Shown: positions 1-6,726, counted from the first letter of the stretch. The stretch: 8,513 nt of DNA from Planctomycetota bacterium (GCA_020860865.1 JAJBTL010000039.1:1-8513), one strand, 5' to 3'. Notes: generated by a model from the sequence alone, not told the origin. Made by a program: numbers and translations.

Positions 1-777
1 ATCGCCGCCGCCGTCGATTTCGTCCCGTCGGACAACGGTCGCGCCGTCTGGGTCGGCATCGGCCTTCCCGGGATTATCCGGGACAACGCCATCCGCCTGG
101 CCCCGCATTTCTCCGACTTCCCGCTGGACGCGCTCCGGACCGCTGTCCGCCGTCGCCACGGCGCTTCCGTCCTTTACGAGAACGGCGTCAACCTTGGCGC
201 CATGGGGGAGGTGTGGAAAGGCGCCGGCCGCGAATACAATAACATCCTCTATGTCAGTTACGGCGTCGGCATCGGCGCCGCCCTCATCATCGGCGGCCGC
301 CTGTACCAGGGCGCGGACGGCGCCGCCGGCGAAATCGGTTTCGCCCTCGTTCCGCCCGCACCGGCGGACAGACGGTCCGGCACCTCGACCGGCACTGGCG
401 AATCGGGCGAACTGGAAAAAGCCCTGTCTCCGGAACGGTTCGGCCTCGCCCCGGTCGCCGGCCGGCGGCGGCGGACCGATCCGTCCAACAGCCTGGACGA
501 TGCCGCCATGGAAACGCTCTCCGACCTGTTTTCCATTGCCCTCACAAACGCCGCCGCCCTCCTCAATCCGAACGCGGTCATTGTCTCCGGTGGCTGGGGC
601 AAGGCACTCGGTGGACGCTACCTGACGGCCTGGAAAGAGCGGATGGCGTCGGCCCTGCCGTTTCCCCCGGCTTTGTTCCTGTCAGACCTGGACAACCGGG
701 AGACGATGTTCGGCGCCGTCCATACCGCTCTTGAGTATGCGGAAGCGTTGCCGTTTATATCGAATCGGGATTTGTAG
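1..777 (+). CDS. ROK-family protein, 5'-truncated, degenerate kinase and zinc sites
   Basis: The frame is open from base 1, so the N-terminus lies outside the window; 258 C-terminal residues are visible. ROK features seen, numbered from base 1: an IGLPG strand near residues 20-24, the phosphate-loop-like GVGIG near 88-92, and G-x-AGEIG near 107-113. The usual NDAN-type motif reads NGVN (61-64), so the catalytic Asp of ROK sugar kinases is Gly. The zinc site is also lost: the His after GEIG is Phe114, and the CxCGxxGC motif reads TGTGESGE (130-137), keeping the glycines but no Cys. From family knowledge, loss of the Asp argues against sugar phosphorylation, so a NagC/Mlc-like regulator or sugar-binding protein is more likely. 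Any DNA-binding domain would be off the window. It probably forms an operon with the NagB-like gene 34 bp downstream. ROK membership is firm; the function is inferred. Confidence 0.85.
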   Translation: MAAAVDFVPSDNGRAVWVGIGLPGIIRDNAIRLAPHFSDFPLDALRTAVRRRHGASVLYENGVNLGAMGEVWKGAGREYNNILYVSYGVGIGAALIIGGRLYQGADGAAGEIGFALVPPAPADRRSGTSTGTGESGELEKALSPERFGLAPVAGRRRRTDPSNSLDDAAMETLSDLFSIALTNAAALLNPNAVIVSGGWGKALGGRYLTAWKERMASALPFPPALFLSDLDNRETMFGAVHTALEYAEALPFISNRDL

Positions 778-794
778 AGTAAACGCACTCACGC

Positions 795-805
795 AAAGGA
801 AAGGG
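795..805 (+). promoter_or_regulatory. Ribosome binding site of the NagB-like gene
   Basis: A purine run AAAGGAAAGGG ends six bases before the ATG at 812. It decides the start. An in-frame ATG at 731 would add 27 residues, but these lie inside the end of the ROK gene and lack a comparable site. Confidence 0.75.
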
Positions 806-811
806 TTCACC

Positions 812-1738
812 ATGGCACGAAACGAAAGCAAGGTCGCGGCGGGCTGGTGGGACTTCACCACCTTGGATAAGGACATCCTCGATGCCGCCGCCGCCCTCAC
901 GGCGGACGACCTCGTCGGGCTGTCCAGGGACGGCTTCACCGTCAGCATCTACGACACGGTGCAGGAGTTCTACAACGCCCAGGCCCTCGAGTACATCGAA
1001 GCCTGGCGCCAGGCCACGCCGGACCGGCCGGCCGGCATCTGCGGCCCCATCGGACCGGTGGAACAGCTTCCTCTGGTCGCCCAGATTGTGAACGCCATCG
1101 GCCTCGATCTCAAGCATGCCCATTTCTGGGGCATGGACGAATGGGTGGTGGACGGGAAGACCGTCCCGGTAACGCATCCGCTGTCGTTCGAGCGGGCCGA
1201 TATGGAAATGCTCTTTAACCGCATCCGCCCGGAACTGGCAATGCCCAGGGAAAACCTTCACTTTCCCGGTACCGACCCGAAGCCGTTCATCGACAGTTGG
1301 GACCAGGCCCGTTGCGTCATCATGCAGGGCGGGCAGGGCGAGGTCAAACACTGGGCCTTCAACGATCCGCCGCGCCGGACCGGCGAATACGCGGACACGC
1401 CGATGCCGCCGGCCGAATACCGGAAGCTCGGCACCAGGCTCGTCAACCTGCATCCCCTGACGATGATCCAGAACGCCCGGAGCTCCGGCGGCGGCCGGGT
1501 CCAGGACGTGCCGAACCAGGCCATGACCGTCGGTCCCCGGGAAACCTGGAAGGCGGAGACGGTGTCAATCTGGCAGCGCGCCATCGACGACAACCCCCTC
1601 GGCATCCGCCTCACCGCCTATATGATTAGTAAGAAAATGCCGGACACCGCCGTCCCCATGTCCCTCCTCGCCGACCACCCGCAGGTCAGATTCAATTACC
1701 TCCGGTCGAGTATCGGCGAATGCGTCCTGAAGATTTGA
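812..1738 (+). CDS. Divergent glucosamine-6-phosphate deaminase/isomerase-like protein (NagB/RpiA fold)
   Basis: 308 residues, longer than E. coli NagB (266). NagB landmarks appear in order: GICGPIGP (about 73-80) at the position of the phosphate-binding loop; FWGMDEW with Asp109-Glu110, matching MDE with the general base Asp72 of E. coli NagB; THPLSFER, matching the HPxSY segment; GGQGEVKHWAFNDP (173-186), matching GVGNDGHIAFNEP; and VPNQAMTVGP, matching VPKYALTVGVG. His180 fits catalytic His143. The Asp141 position holds Val178 (Glu177 is adjacent), and Glu148 is Asp185. NagB converts glucosamine-6-phosphate to fructose-6-phosphate and ammonia in the cytoplasm; with these changes the substrate or reaction here may differ, so I give no symbol. 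It follows the partial ROK gene after 34 bp and is closed by a terminator, so the two are probably co-transcribed. The family call is good; the exact reaction is uncertain. Confidence 0.8.
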   Translation: MARNESKVAAGWWDFTTLDKDILDAAAALTADDLVGLSRDGFTVSIYDTVQEFYNAQALEYIEAWRQATPDRPAGICGPIGPVEQLPLVAQIVNAIGLDLKHAHFWGMDEWVVDGKTVPVTHPLSFERADMEMLFNRIRPELAMPRENLHFPGTDPKPFIDSWDQARCVIMQGGQGEVKHWAFNDPPRRTGEYADTPMPPAEYRKLGTRLVNLHPLTMIQNARSSGGGRVQDVPNQAMTVGPRETWKAETVSIWQRAIDDNPLGIRLTAYMISKKMPDTAVPMSLLADHPQVRFNYLRSSIGECVLKI

Positions 1739-1779
1739 CGCGGACGGGACAGAGGGTTTTATCGGCTGCACACATACGG

Positions 1780-1808
1780 AAAAAACCCGCCCACCCGGCG
1801 GGTTTTTT
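1780..1808 (+). terminator. Intrinsic (Rho-independent) terminator after the NagB-like gene
   Basis: The perfect stem CCCGCC (1786-1791) / GGCGGG (1797-1802) encloses a five-base loop and is followed by six T (1803-1808). Six A precede the stem (1780-1785), extending the pairing and making it potentially bidirectional. It lies 42 bp after the stop codon and separates the ROK/NagB-like unit from the next ROK gene. Confidence 0.92.
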
Positions 1809-1860
1809 CTTCGGCCCAATGCCATCCGGCCGTCGGGAAGTGAGCCTCTTCCCCGGTGGA

Positions 1861-1889
1861 TTGACAAAAGCCCTTTCTCCAATGACAAT
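1861..1889 (+). promoter_or_regulatory. Sigma-70-type promoter of the ROK regulator gene
   Basis: A perfect -35 box TTGACA (1861-1866) is followed by a 17-bp spacer and GACAAT (1884-1889), four of six matches to TATAAT, in an AT-rich island within GC-rich DNA. It lies after the terminator and about 110 bp before the ATG at 1998. The start point would be near 1896, leaving a leader of about 100 bases. CATCGG occurs twice just downstream (1900-1905 and 1910-1915, ten-base period), which might be an operator, but this is weak. The remaining 1890-1997 stretch shows no ORF or strong hairpin. Confidence 0.65.
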
Positions 1890-1997
1890 TTATTCACCCC
1901 ATCGGTACTCATCGGCGCTCTTTCAGTATGAATCTCATCCACCCACGAGTCCCACAACGGACGGCAGGACCACCGGCCGCCTGGTTCGGAGAAAGTC

Positions 1998-3257
1998 ATG
2001 GCCAAAAAAGAAGGACAGAATTCCCTTTCGACCCTGAAGACGAAGAACCGGTCCACCGTTCTCGACTTTGTCCGTCGCCGGGAACGCGCCTCCATGGCGG
2101 AGATATCGCGGTCGAGCGGCCTGTCCATCATGACCGTCCATAATATCGTCGAACACTTTCTCCAGGCCGGCATGATAAAACCCGCAGCCGCCGCCCCGAA
2201 CGACGAGGAAAAAAAGAACCGGTCCAAGCTGTTCTCGTTCAACCCGGATTTCAAATGCATCTTCACCGCCCGGGTCGGCGAGCGCCGCATCACCGCCGCC
2301 CTCGCCAATCTCCGGGGCGAACTGACGGTGAGCCACTCGGAAATACTCCGGACAAATACCGGCCTCTGGGACATCCTGTCGATGCTCGGGGAAATCCTCC
2401 AGGTCCTTCTGAAACGCCGCCGCGTCAGCGCCGACGACTGCCTCGGCGCCGTTATCGGCTGGCCCGGCATCATCGACTCCACCAGTGAAGTCTGCGTCGT
2501 CGCGCCGCACTTCCCGTCGTGGGGCCGGGACATCCCCCTCATGTCCCGCCTACGCCAGGTTCTGCCGCCCCGCCTGCCGCTCCACCTCGCCCACGCCGCG
2601 CGCTACCACGCCTACGGCGAGGCGAAGATAAAAGGGCTCCGGTTCCGGCGGTTCTATTTCGTCAGCACCGAATACGAAAACGTCGTCGGCGGCATGTTCG
2701 TCGACGGCCGCGTCGACCGGGGCAGTACCGGCCTGTCCGGCGAGGTCGGCCACCTGCCGGTCGATCCGGCCAGCACGGAAGTGTGCGCCTGCGGTTCCAC
2801 CGGCTGCCTCGAGGTGGCGGTGTCGCCCCGGCGGATGGAGGAACGCGCCCTCACCCTCCGGAAACGGTACCGCGATTCTCGCCTCTTCGACAGCGGAACC
2901 GAACGGGTGACCTTCACAAACATCATCGACGCCGCCAACGAAGGCGATGCCTGCGCCCGCCTTCTCCTCGATCAGGCCGTCGACTACTTCGCCACTGCCT
3001 TCAAGAGTATCATCCTCAGTTGCGATCCCGGGTTCATCATCATTCAGGGCGTGTATGCCAAGGCCGGCGACTTTTTTCTCAGTCGCCTTCACGAACGCTT
3101 GCACGCCACGTCCCTGTTCAGCATGGACAAGGATACGCGGATCGAGTACTCGTTCCTCGACGACGACTGCGTCCTCGTCGGCGCTTCCTGGTTCCTGGCC
3201 GACCGGTTTTTCCAGCCGCCGGCGGGCGGGGAAAACGGCGACGCGGATGATGAGTAA
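1998..3257 (+). CDS. ROK-family transcriptional regulator (NagC/Mlc-like, non-kinase)
   Basis: 419 residues, the usual length of ROK repressors (about 400). Residues 17-62 form a winged helix-turn-helix (recognition region SGLSIMTVHNIVEHFLQAG), followed by the ROK domain with IGWPGII, GLSGEVGH and the CxCGxxGCLE motif. The zinc ligands His252, Cys263, Cys265 and Cys270 are intact, matching the Mlc pattern. The NDAN motif is replaced by HAAR (199-202), putting Ala at the catalytic Asp position, and the GxGIG phosphate loop reads STEYENVVGG. It should therefore bind DNA and perhaps a sugar ligand without phosphorylating it. The start is supported by GGAG at 1988-1991, six bases before the ATG. 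It has its own promoter and ends in tandem in-frame stops (TAA TGA). Its position after the NagB-like gene suggests control of (amino)sugar use, and perhaps autoregulation; both are inferences. Confidence 0.93.
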   Translation: MAKKEGQNSLSTLKTKNRSTVLDFVRRRERASMAEISRSSGLSIMTVHNIVEHFLQAGMIKPAAAAPNDEEKKNRSKLFSFNPDFKCIFTARVGERRITAALANLRGELTVSHSEILRTNTGLWDILSMLGEILQVLLKRRRVSADDCLGAVIGWPGIIDSTSEVCVVAPHFPSWGRDIPLMSRLRQVLPPRLPLHLAHAARYHAYGEAKIKGLRFRRFYFVSTEYENVVGGMFVDGRVDRGSTGLSGEVGHLPVDPASTEVCACGSTGCLEVAVSPRRMEERALTLRKRYRDSRLFDSGTERVTFTNIIDAANEGDACARLLLDQAVDYFATAFKSIILSCDPGFIIIQGVYAKAGDFFLSRLHERLHATSLFSMDKDTRIEYSFLDDDCVLVGASWFLADRFFQPPAGGENGDADDE

Positions 3258-3284
3258 TGATGGGGTGTGGTGTAAATGAAATGA

Positions 3285-3968
3285 TTACAGCTTGTCCAGG
3301 TGCTTGCATAATTCCCGCTCGAAGCGCCTGGCCTTCTCGTAGTCCGGAAAGGTGGATTCCATCAGTTTGAACAGGCTGCCGTGGACGTCCCGGCGGCCGT
3401 CCGGACGTTCGCCGATACCGAGGACTTCGTGCAAGAGTTCGTGGAACAGGACATATTCGACAAAATAGGCCGGGATGGCGGCCGAGTCCAGCTTCCGGTT
3501 CATGATAACGAGGTTCCGCTCCGGATCGTAACAGGCGAAACGGATGGACCGGCGGGAACGGCGCTTTCCTTTCCGGCCCCAGATGACCCGGGCGGTGGAG
3601 CGGCCGCCGAGGTAGATGTCGTTCAGGTCGCGGGCATAGCGTTCGATATCGTGGTGGGTGGATGTTTGCCGGTCGACTGTGACGCTCCGGCGCGGCCGGC
3701 CCTGGGCCGGGTTTTCCCTGAAGGCGTTGTCTATAAAGCGCCGGAGCGCCAGTTTATCAGTCTGGCGGCCGAGGATAAGCTGCGACAGTTCCGACAGGAC
3801 ATCGTCCGGCGAATCGAGGAAGGCCCGTTGCAGCCTGACCTCGATGGCGCCGCTTCCCCGCTGCCGGGCCGACACCATGCGCCGGCGATTTGAATTGAGG
3901 AAAAGCATGACGGCGAGGCCGGTGCGGCGGGACAGTTCCTCCTGGAGCCTGGGCGGATCGAATCTCAC
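3285..3968 (-). CDS. SprT-like zinc metalloprotein (HExxH), translationally coupled to the ligase
   Basis: 227 residues. The C-terminal half carries the zincin signature HELLH (176-180) after a hydrophobic helix (AYFVEYVLF), then RRDVHGSLFKLME with the likely third ligand His196 and Glu204. This order, with the preceding basic strand WGRKGKRRSRRSIRFACYDP (130-149), is typical of SprT-like/M48-type domain proteins found in many bacteria. The N-terminal 100 residues resemble a helical region seen in these homologues and contain no catalytic motif. No signal peptide, membrane segment or C-terminal zinc ribbon is seen, so it should be cytoplasmic. The start is GTG at 3968, overlapping the ligase stop (GTGA), with GAGGAGGG about ten bases upstream inside the ligase gene; this indicates coupled translation. 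Its substrate and its link to fatty-acid metabolism are unknown. Confidence 0.85.
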   Translation of the reverse strand: MRFDPPRLQEELSRRTGLAVMLFLNSNRRRMVSARQRGSGAIEVRLQRAFLDSPDDVLSELSQLILGRQTDKLALRRFIDNAFRENPAQGRPRRSVTVDRQTSTHHDIERYARDLNDIYLGGRSTARVIWGRKGKRRSRRSIRFACYDPERNLVIMNRKLDSAAIPAYFVEYVLFHELLHEVLGIGERPDGRRDVHGSLFKLMESTFPDYEKARRFERELCKHLDKL

Positions 3969-5647
3969 GTCGCGGCGCCCTCCTCGTTCATCGCGTTGAT
4001 GCGTTCCTGCGCCATTTCCCGGAGGATGTATTTCTGCACCTTGCCGCTGGCGGTGAGGGGAAATTCGTCCACCATCCAGACGTACTGCGGCACCTTGTAC
4101 GGGGCGATTTTCGCCCGGGCAAAGTCCTGGACGTCCTCCGGTGTGACGTCGGCATCCGGGTGGAGGATGACGAACGCCGCCACCGCTTCCCCGAACACTT
4201 CGTCCGGCGCTCCGACCACCTGGACGTCCTTGACGCCGGGCATCTTGTAGAAAAACTCCTCGAGTTCCCTCGGATAAACGTTTTCGCCGCCCCGGATAAT
4301 CATGTCCTTGAGGCGGCCGGTCACCCGGTAGTAGCCGTTATCGTCGACAGTGCCGAGATCCCCGGAGTGGCAGAAGCCGTCCGCGTCGATGGTCCGGGCC
4401 GTTTCCTCCGGCATATTGTAATAGCCCTTCATGACGTTGTAGCCCCGGCAACAGATTTCTCCCTGTTCCCCGATGCCGACCTCCTCGTTCGTCTCCGGGT
4501 TGACCAGCTTGACATCGCAGTGCGGCATCTTCTTGCCGATGGTGGAGGTTTTCATCTCGATACTGTCGTCCACCGAGGTCATGGTGATGGCCGGGCTGCA
4601 CTCGGTGAGGCCGTAGGTGATGGTGATTTCCCGCATGTTCATAAGGGTCATGGCCCGTTCCATCACGTCCACCGGACAGTTGGAGCCGGCCATGATGCCG
4701 GTTCTGAGGCTCGACAGGTCGAACTTGTCGAACAGGGGATGATTCATTTCCGAGATGAACATGGTCGGCACGCCGTAGAGGGCGGTGGCCTTTTCCTTTT
4801 CGACAGCCGAGAGGGCGTCCAGTGGGTCGAACTGCTCGAGGATGACGGCGGTGGCGCCGTGGGTGAAGATGGCCATGATGCCGAGGGTGATGCCGAAGCA
4901 GTGGAACAGCGGCACCGGCAGGCAGACCCGGTCGGCGGCGGTCATGGCCTGGCGTTCGCCGATATAGAATCCGTTATTCAGGATGTTCCGGTGGGTAAGC
5001 ATGACGCCTTTCGGAAACCCGGTGGTTCCGGAGGTGTACTGCATGTTCACCATGTCCCGATTGTTGATGAGCTTCATATTGGCGCGGAGCTTGTCGTCCG
5101 GCGTGTGGGCGCCGAGGGAGATGAGTTCGTTGGTCGAATACATGCCCCGGTGCTTTTCCGGGCCCATGTAGATGATGGACTGGAGGCGGGGGAACTTGTC
5201 CGTCCGCACCCGGCGGGTGAAGGCGGACGTCTCCCGGATTTCCGGGGCGATTTCGTAGAGAATATCGAGGTACGAATAGTTGCCGCCCTTGTAGCCGTCG
5301 ACGAGGGCGAGGCCCTTCATGTCGGACTGGCGGACGACGTATTCGAGTTCGCGGCTTTTATAGTAGGTATTGATGGTGACGGGAACGGCGCCGAGTTTGG
5401 CGGCGGCGAAAAAGTAGGTGAGCCAGTCCGGAACGTTCCGGGACCAGACGCCGAGGTGATCGCCCCGGTCGATGCCGATTTCAATAAGGCCTTTCGCCAG
5501 GTTGTCGACGCGTTCGTTGAAGACCTTGTACGAGAACCTGAGGTCGCGGTCCGGGAAGACGATGAAGTCGCGGTCGGGATCGTTCCTGGCCTGCATTTCC
5601 AAAAAATCGCCGATGGTCATTTCGGTGAAAATGGCATCGTCTGACAT
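3965..5647 (-). CDS. FadD-like acyl-CoA synthetase (AMP-forming)
   Basis: 560 residues, normal for the class. The enzyme activates a carboxylic acid with ATP to an acyl-adenylate and transfers it to coenzyme A. ANL-superfamily motifs are all present and intact: the ATP loop YTSGTTGFPKG (204-214), YGLTE (345-349), SGD (428-430), GRLKD hinge (444-448), GGENVYPRELEE (453-464), and the C-terminal catalytic Lys536 in SGKVQK. The acyl pocket cannot be read reliably; overall character is that of medium/long-chain fatty-acyl-CoA synthetases. No signal peptide. The start at 5647 is chosen over an upstream in-frame ATG at 5674 because AAGGAG lies six bases before it. A promoter and an inverted repeat lie upstream. 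The SprT-like gene follows with a four-base overlap. It shares the strand with a thioesterase catalysing the reverse direction. Confidence 0.95.
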   Translation of the reverse strand: MSDDAIFTEMTIGDFLEMQARNDPDRDFIVFPDRDLRFSYKVFNERVDNLAKGLIEIGIDRGDHLGVWSRNVPDWLTYFFAAAKLGAVPVTINTYYKSRELEYVVRQSDMKGLALVDGYKGGNYSYLDILYEIAPEIRETSAFTRRVRTDKFPRLQSIIYMGPEKHRGMYSTNELISLGAHTPDDKLRANMKLINNRDMVNMQYTSGTTGFPKGVMLTHRNILNNGFYIGERQAMTAADRVCLPVPLFHCFGITLGIMAIFTHGATAVILEQFDPLDALSAVEKEKATALYGVPTMFISEMNHPLFDKFDLSSLRTGIMAGSNCPVDVMERAMTLMNMREITITYGLTECSPAITMTSVDDSIEMKTSTIGKKMPHCDVKLVNPETNEEVGIGEQGEICCRGYNVMKGYYNMPEETARTIDADGFCHSGDLGTVDDNGYYRVTGRLKDMIIRGGENVYPRELEEFFYKMPGVKDVQVVGAPDEVFGEAVAAFVILHPDADVTPEDVQDFARAKIAPYKVPQYVWMVDEFPLTASGKVQKYILREMAQERINAMNEEGAAT

Positions 5648-5653
5648 GGGTGT

Positions 5654-5659
5654 CTCCTT
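5654..5659 (-). promoter_or_regulatory. Ribosome binding site deciding the ligase start
   Basis: On the minus strand AAGGAG lies six bases before the ATG at 5647, an ideal Shine-Dalgarno. It shows that the upstream ATG at 5674, which would place this site inside the coding sequence, is not the main start. Confidence 0.8.
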
Positions 5660-5704
5660 GTATACCAAAGCCACTTTGACTTTCGAGAAACGTCATTACC
5701 AAGC

Positions 5705-5760
5705 CTGAAGCGCGCATGGAGGTTACAGGTTCAAAAAACCGAATTTCCAGCGCGCTTCAG
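5705..5760. repeat. Perfect 11-bp inverted repeat upstream of the ligase
   Basis: CTGAAGCGCGC (5705-5715) is matched exactly by its reverse complement GCGCGCTTCAG (5750-5760), with a 34-base spacer, in the 136-bp gap between thioesterase and ligase. One arm overlaps the predicted -10 box and start point; the other sits in the leader. Arm centres are 45 bp apart, about four helical turns. A bipartite operator is the favoured reading. An RNA hairpin is possible only in transcripts reading through from upstream. A short GGTT/AACC hairpin lies in the spacer. Confidence 0.75.
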
Positions 5761-5787
5761 TATAGTGGTACGGTCGGCGAATTTCAC
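5759..5787 (-). promoter_or_regulatory. Putative sigma-70-type promoter of the ligase/SprT-like unit
   Basis: Read on the minus strand, GTGAAA (5787-5782, four of six matches) is followed by a 17-bp spacer and TATACT (5764-5759, five of six). The -35 box contains the thioesterase stop codon. Transcription would start near 5752, giving a leader of about 105 bases. Position and spacing are right, but the -35 box is weak. Confidence 0.45.
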
Positions 5788-6233
5788 AGGGCCGGGAAAC
5801 GGCCGGAACGCGTCCGCAGGTTCGGGTTCGTCGGATCGACGAGGTGTTTCGTGAGTTCCTTCGCCACGTGGTCCGGAATCGGGCTCGACTTCTGCGTCCG
5901 GTAGTCGAAATGGACCAGCACCGCCTCGCCTTTGGCGCCGAGGACGTCGTTCTGGAACGCCTCCTGGTAGACGGTGAATGACGACCGGCCGAACTTTTTT
6001 ATGTACGTCCGGATGTCGACGTCGGTGCCCCATTTCATCTGGCTGATATAGTCGACCTGGATGCGGGCGAGGATGAGGGGCCAGGTGTCATAGTCGAGAC
6101 TCGGGTGGAACAGGCTGAAAATCGGCGTTCGCGCCAGTTCGAACCACACCGGGAGAACGCAGTTGTTGATATGACGAAGGGGATCGGCATCGCCGAAATT
6201 CGGGGTAATGGAACAGGTCCAGGGTTCGTGCAT
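5784..6233 (-). CDS. Hot-dog fold acyl-CoA thioesterase (4HBT/YbgC-FadM type)
   Basis: 149 residues, the usual length for single-domain 4HBT thioesterases. The N-terminal signature GDADPLRHINN (14-24) holds the catalytic-type Asp17 and His21 spaced as in FadM and 4-hydroxybenzoyl-CoA thioesterases (D-x3-H-x-N-N), followed by the helix VWFELAR (29-35). The strands LARIQVDYISQMKWGTDVDI (56-75) and EAVLVHFDYRTQKSSPIPD fit the family. The usual Tyr after the NN pair is replaced by Leu. It should hydrolyse acyl-CoA to free acid and CoA in the cytoplasm; chain length cannot be told. GAAGGAAG lies ten bases before the ATG. It starts 32 bp after the STAS gene, so the two are very likely co-transcribed. 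Its closeness to an acyl-CoA ligase points to control of the acyl-CoA pool. Confidence 0.88.
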   Translation of the reverse strand: MHEPWTCSITPNFGDADPLRHINNCVLPVWFELARTPIFSLFHPSLDYDTWPLILARIQVDYISQMKWGTDVDIRTYIKKFGRSSFTVYQEAFQNDVLGAKGEAVLVHFDYRTQKSSPIPDHVAKELTKHLVDPTNPNLRTRSGRFPAL

Positions 6234-6265
6234 GGCTGAGTGGCTTCCTTCAACTGGCGAGACGG

Positions 6266-6622
6266 TTATTTCAGATTGACGACTTTCCGCTTTCCTTCCT
6301 CCACCGACGGCGTCAGGCCAAGGGCGTCGTCGAGGCCGAGCATGGTGATGATTCCGGCCGACTCCTGGCCCGGCAGCACGGTGTGGAGCCTGCCGTTCCG
6401 CTTCCTGAGGGTGTCCCCGAGGTTTATGATGGCGCCGATGCCGGCACTGGTCAGGGACCCGATTTGCGACAGGTCGAGGACGACGCCGATGATGCCGGCC
6501 TCGAGGAGGCTGTTAAATTCGCCTTCGAGGGAGTCGAAATTGTCCTGGGTCATGTCGCCGGTGATACTCGCCACCACCGAGTGGGCGGACACGGAACTGG
6601 TTTTAATGGAAAACGCGGCCAT
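6266..6622 (-). CDS. STAS-domain anti-sigma factor antagonist
   Basis: 118 residues, a stand-alone STAS domain of the SpoIIAA/RsbV size. The core VVLDLSQIGSLTSAGIGAII (47-66) holds the conserved D-L-S strand and Ser59 in TSAG, at the position of the phosphorylated serine (DSAG) in SpoIIAA. From family knowledge, the unphosphorylated form binds an RsbW-type kinase/anti-sigma factor and frees the sigma factor or another target; phosphorylation blocks this. The adjacent SpoIIE-type phosphatase is the natural candidate to dephosphorylate Ser59. TTCCTT on the plus strand (6626-6631) gives AAGGAA three bases before the ATG at 6622. No kinase gene is seen between this and its neighbours. The acidic residue often found before the phosphoserine is Thr here. 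The target pathway is unknown. Confidence 0.92.
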   Translation of the reverse strand: MAAFSIKTSSVSAHSVVASITGDMTQDNFDSLEGEFNSLLEAGIIGVVLDLSQIGSLTSAGIGAIINLGDTLRKRNGRLHTVLPGQESAGIITMLGLDDALGLTPSVEEGKRKVVNLK

Positions 6623-6649
6623 GAATTCCTTTTTCGCTTCCTAAAGATG

Positions 6650-6676
6650 GTGACGGCGGGAAGCCGGCCACCGCAC
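6650..6676 (-). other. Possible hairpin in the phosphatase-STAS gap
   Basis: The 104-bp gap between the phosphatase stop and the STAS start has no ORF worth calling. The minus strand can fold GTGCGGTGG against CCGCCGTCAC, about nine pairs with one bulge and one wobble. No T-run follows, so it is not a standard terminator; it could adjust message stability or partial read-through. In GC-rich DNA chance is a real alternative. Confidence 0.3.
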
Positions 6677-6726
6677 TTGACGAGTTTGTATCGAATGGCT
6701 TCGGGCGTGGAGAATTCCCGGCCTGA

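Noticed and set aside
731..811. Upstream start at 731 for the NagB-like gene
   Set aside because: It would overlap the ROK gene end by 47 bases. The ATG at 812 has a clear ribosome binding site, and the extra residues do not look like part of the fold.
1969..1986. Imperfect palindrome ACCA...CGGCCG...TGGT before the ROK regulator start
   Set aside because: The arms are offset by one base around the CGGCCG centre, and such words are common in this GC-rich DNA, so it is not strong enough to call an operator.
1565..2542. A 325-codon open frame on the - strand across the NagB-like/ROK gap
   Set aside because: It crosses a strong terminator and promoter of the + strand genes and its translation has no recognisable family pattern, so it is a shadow frame.
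3208..3238. Palindrome-like stretch near the end of the ROK regulator, as a terminator for the opposite strand
   Set aside because: The core CCGCCGGCGG leaves only a three-pair stem around a four-base loop, outer pairing has mismatches, and no T-run follows. Codon composition explains it.
4160..5644. A 494-codon open frame on the + strand opposite the acyl-CoA ligase
   Set aside because: It is a GC-rich antisense shadow of a gene with every catalytic motif intact. It is rich in Val, Gly, His and Asp, has no recognisable domain, and has no convincing ribosome binding site.
5648..5674. Upstream ATG at 5674 for the acyl-CoA ligase
   Set aside because: An AAGGAG site sits six bases before the ATG at 5647, and would be inside the coding sequence if the upstream ATG were used.
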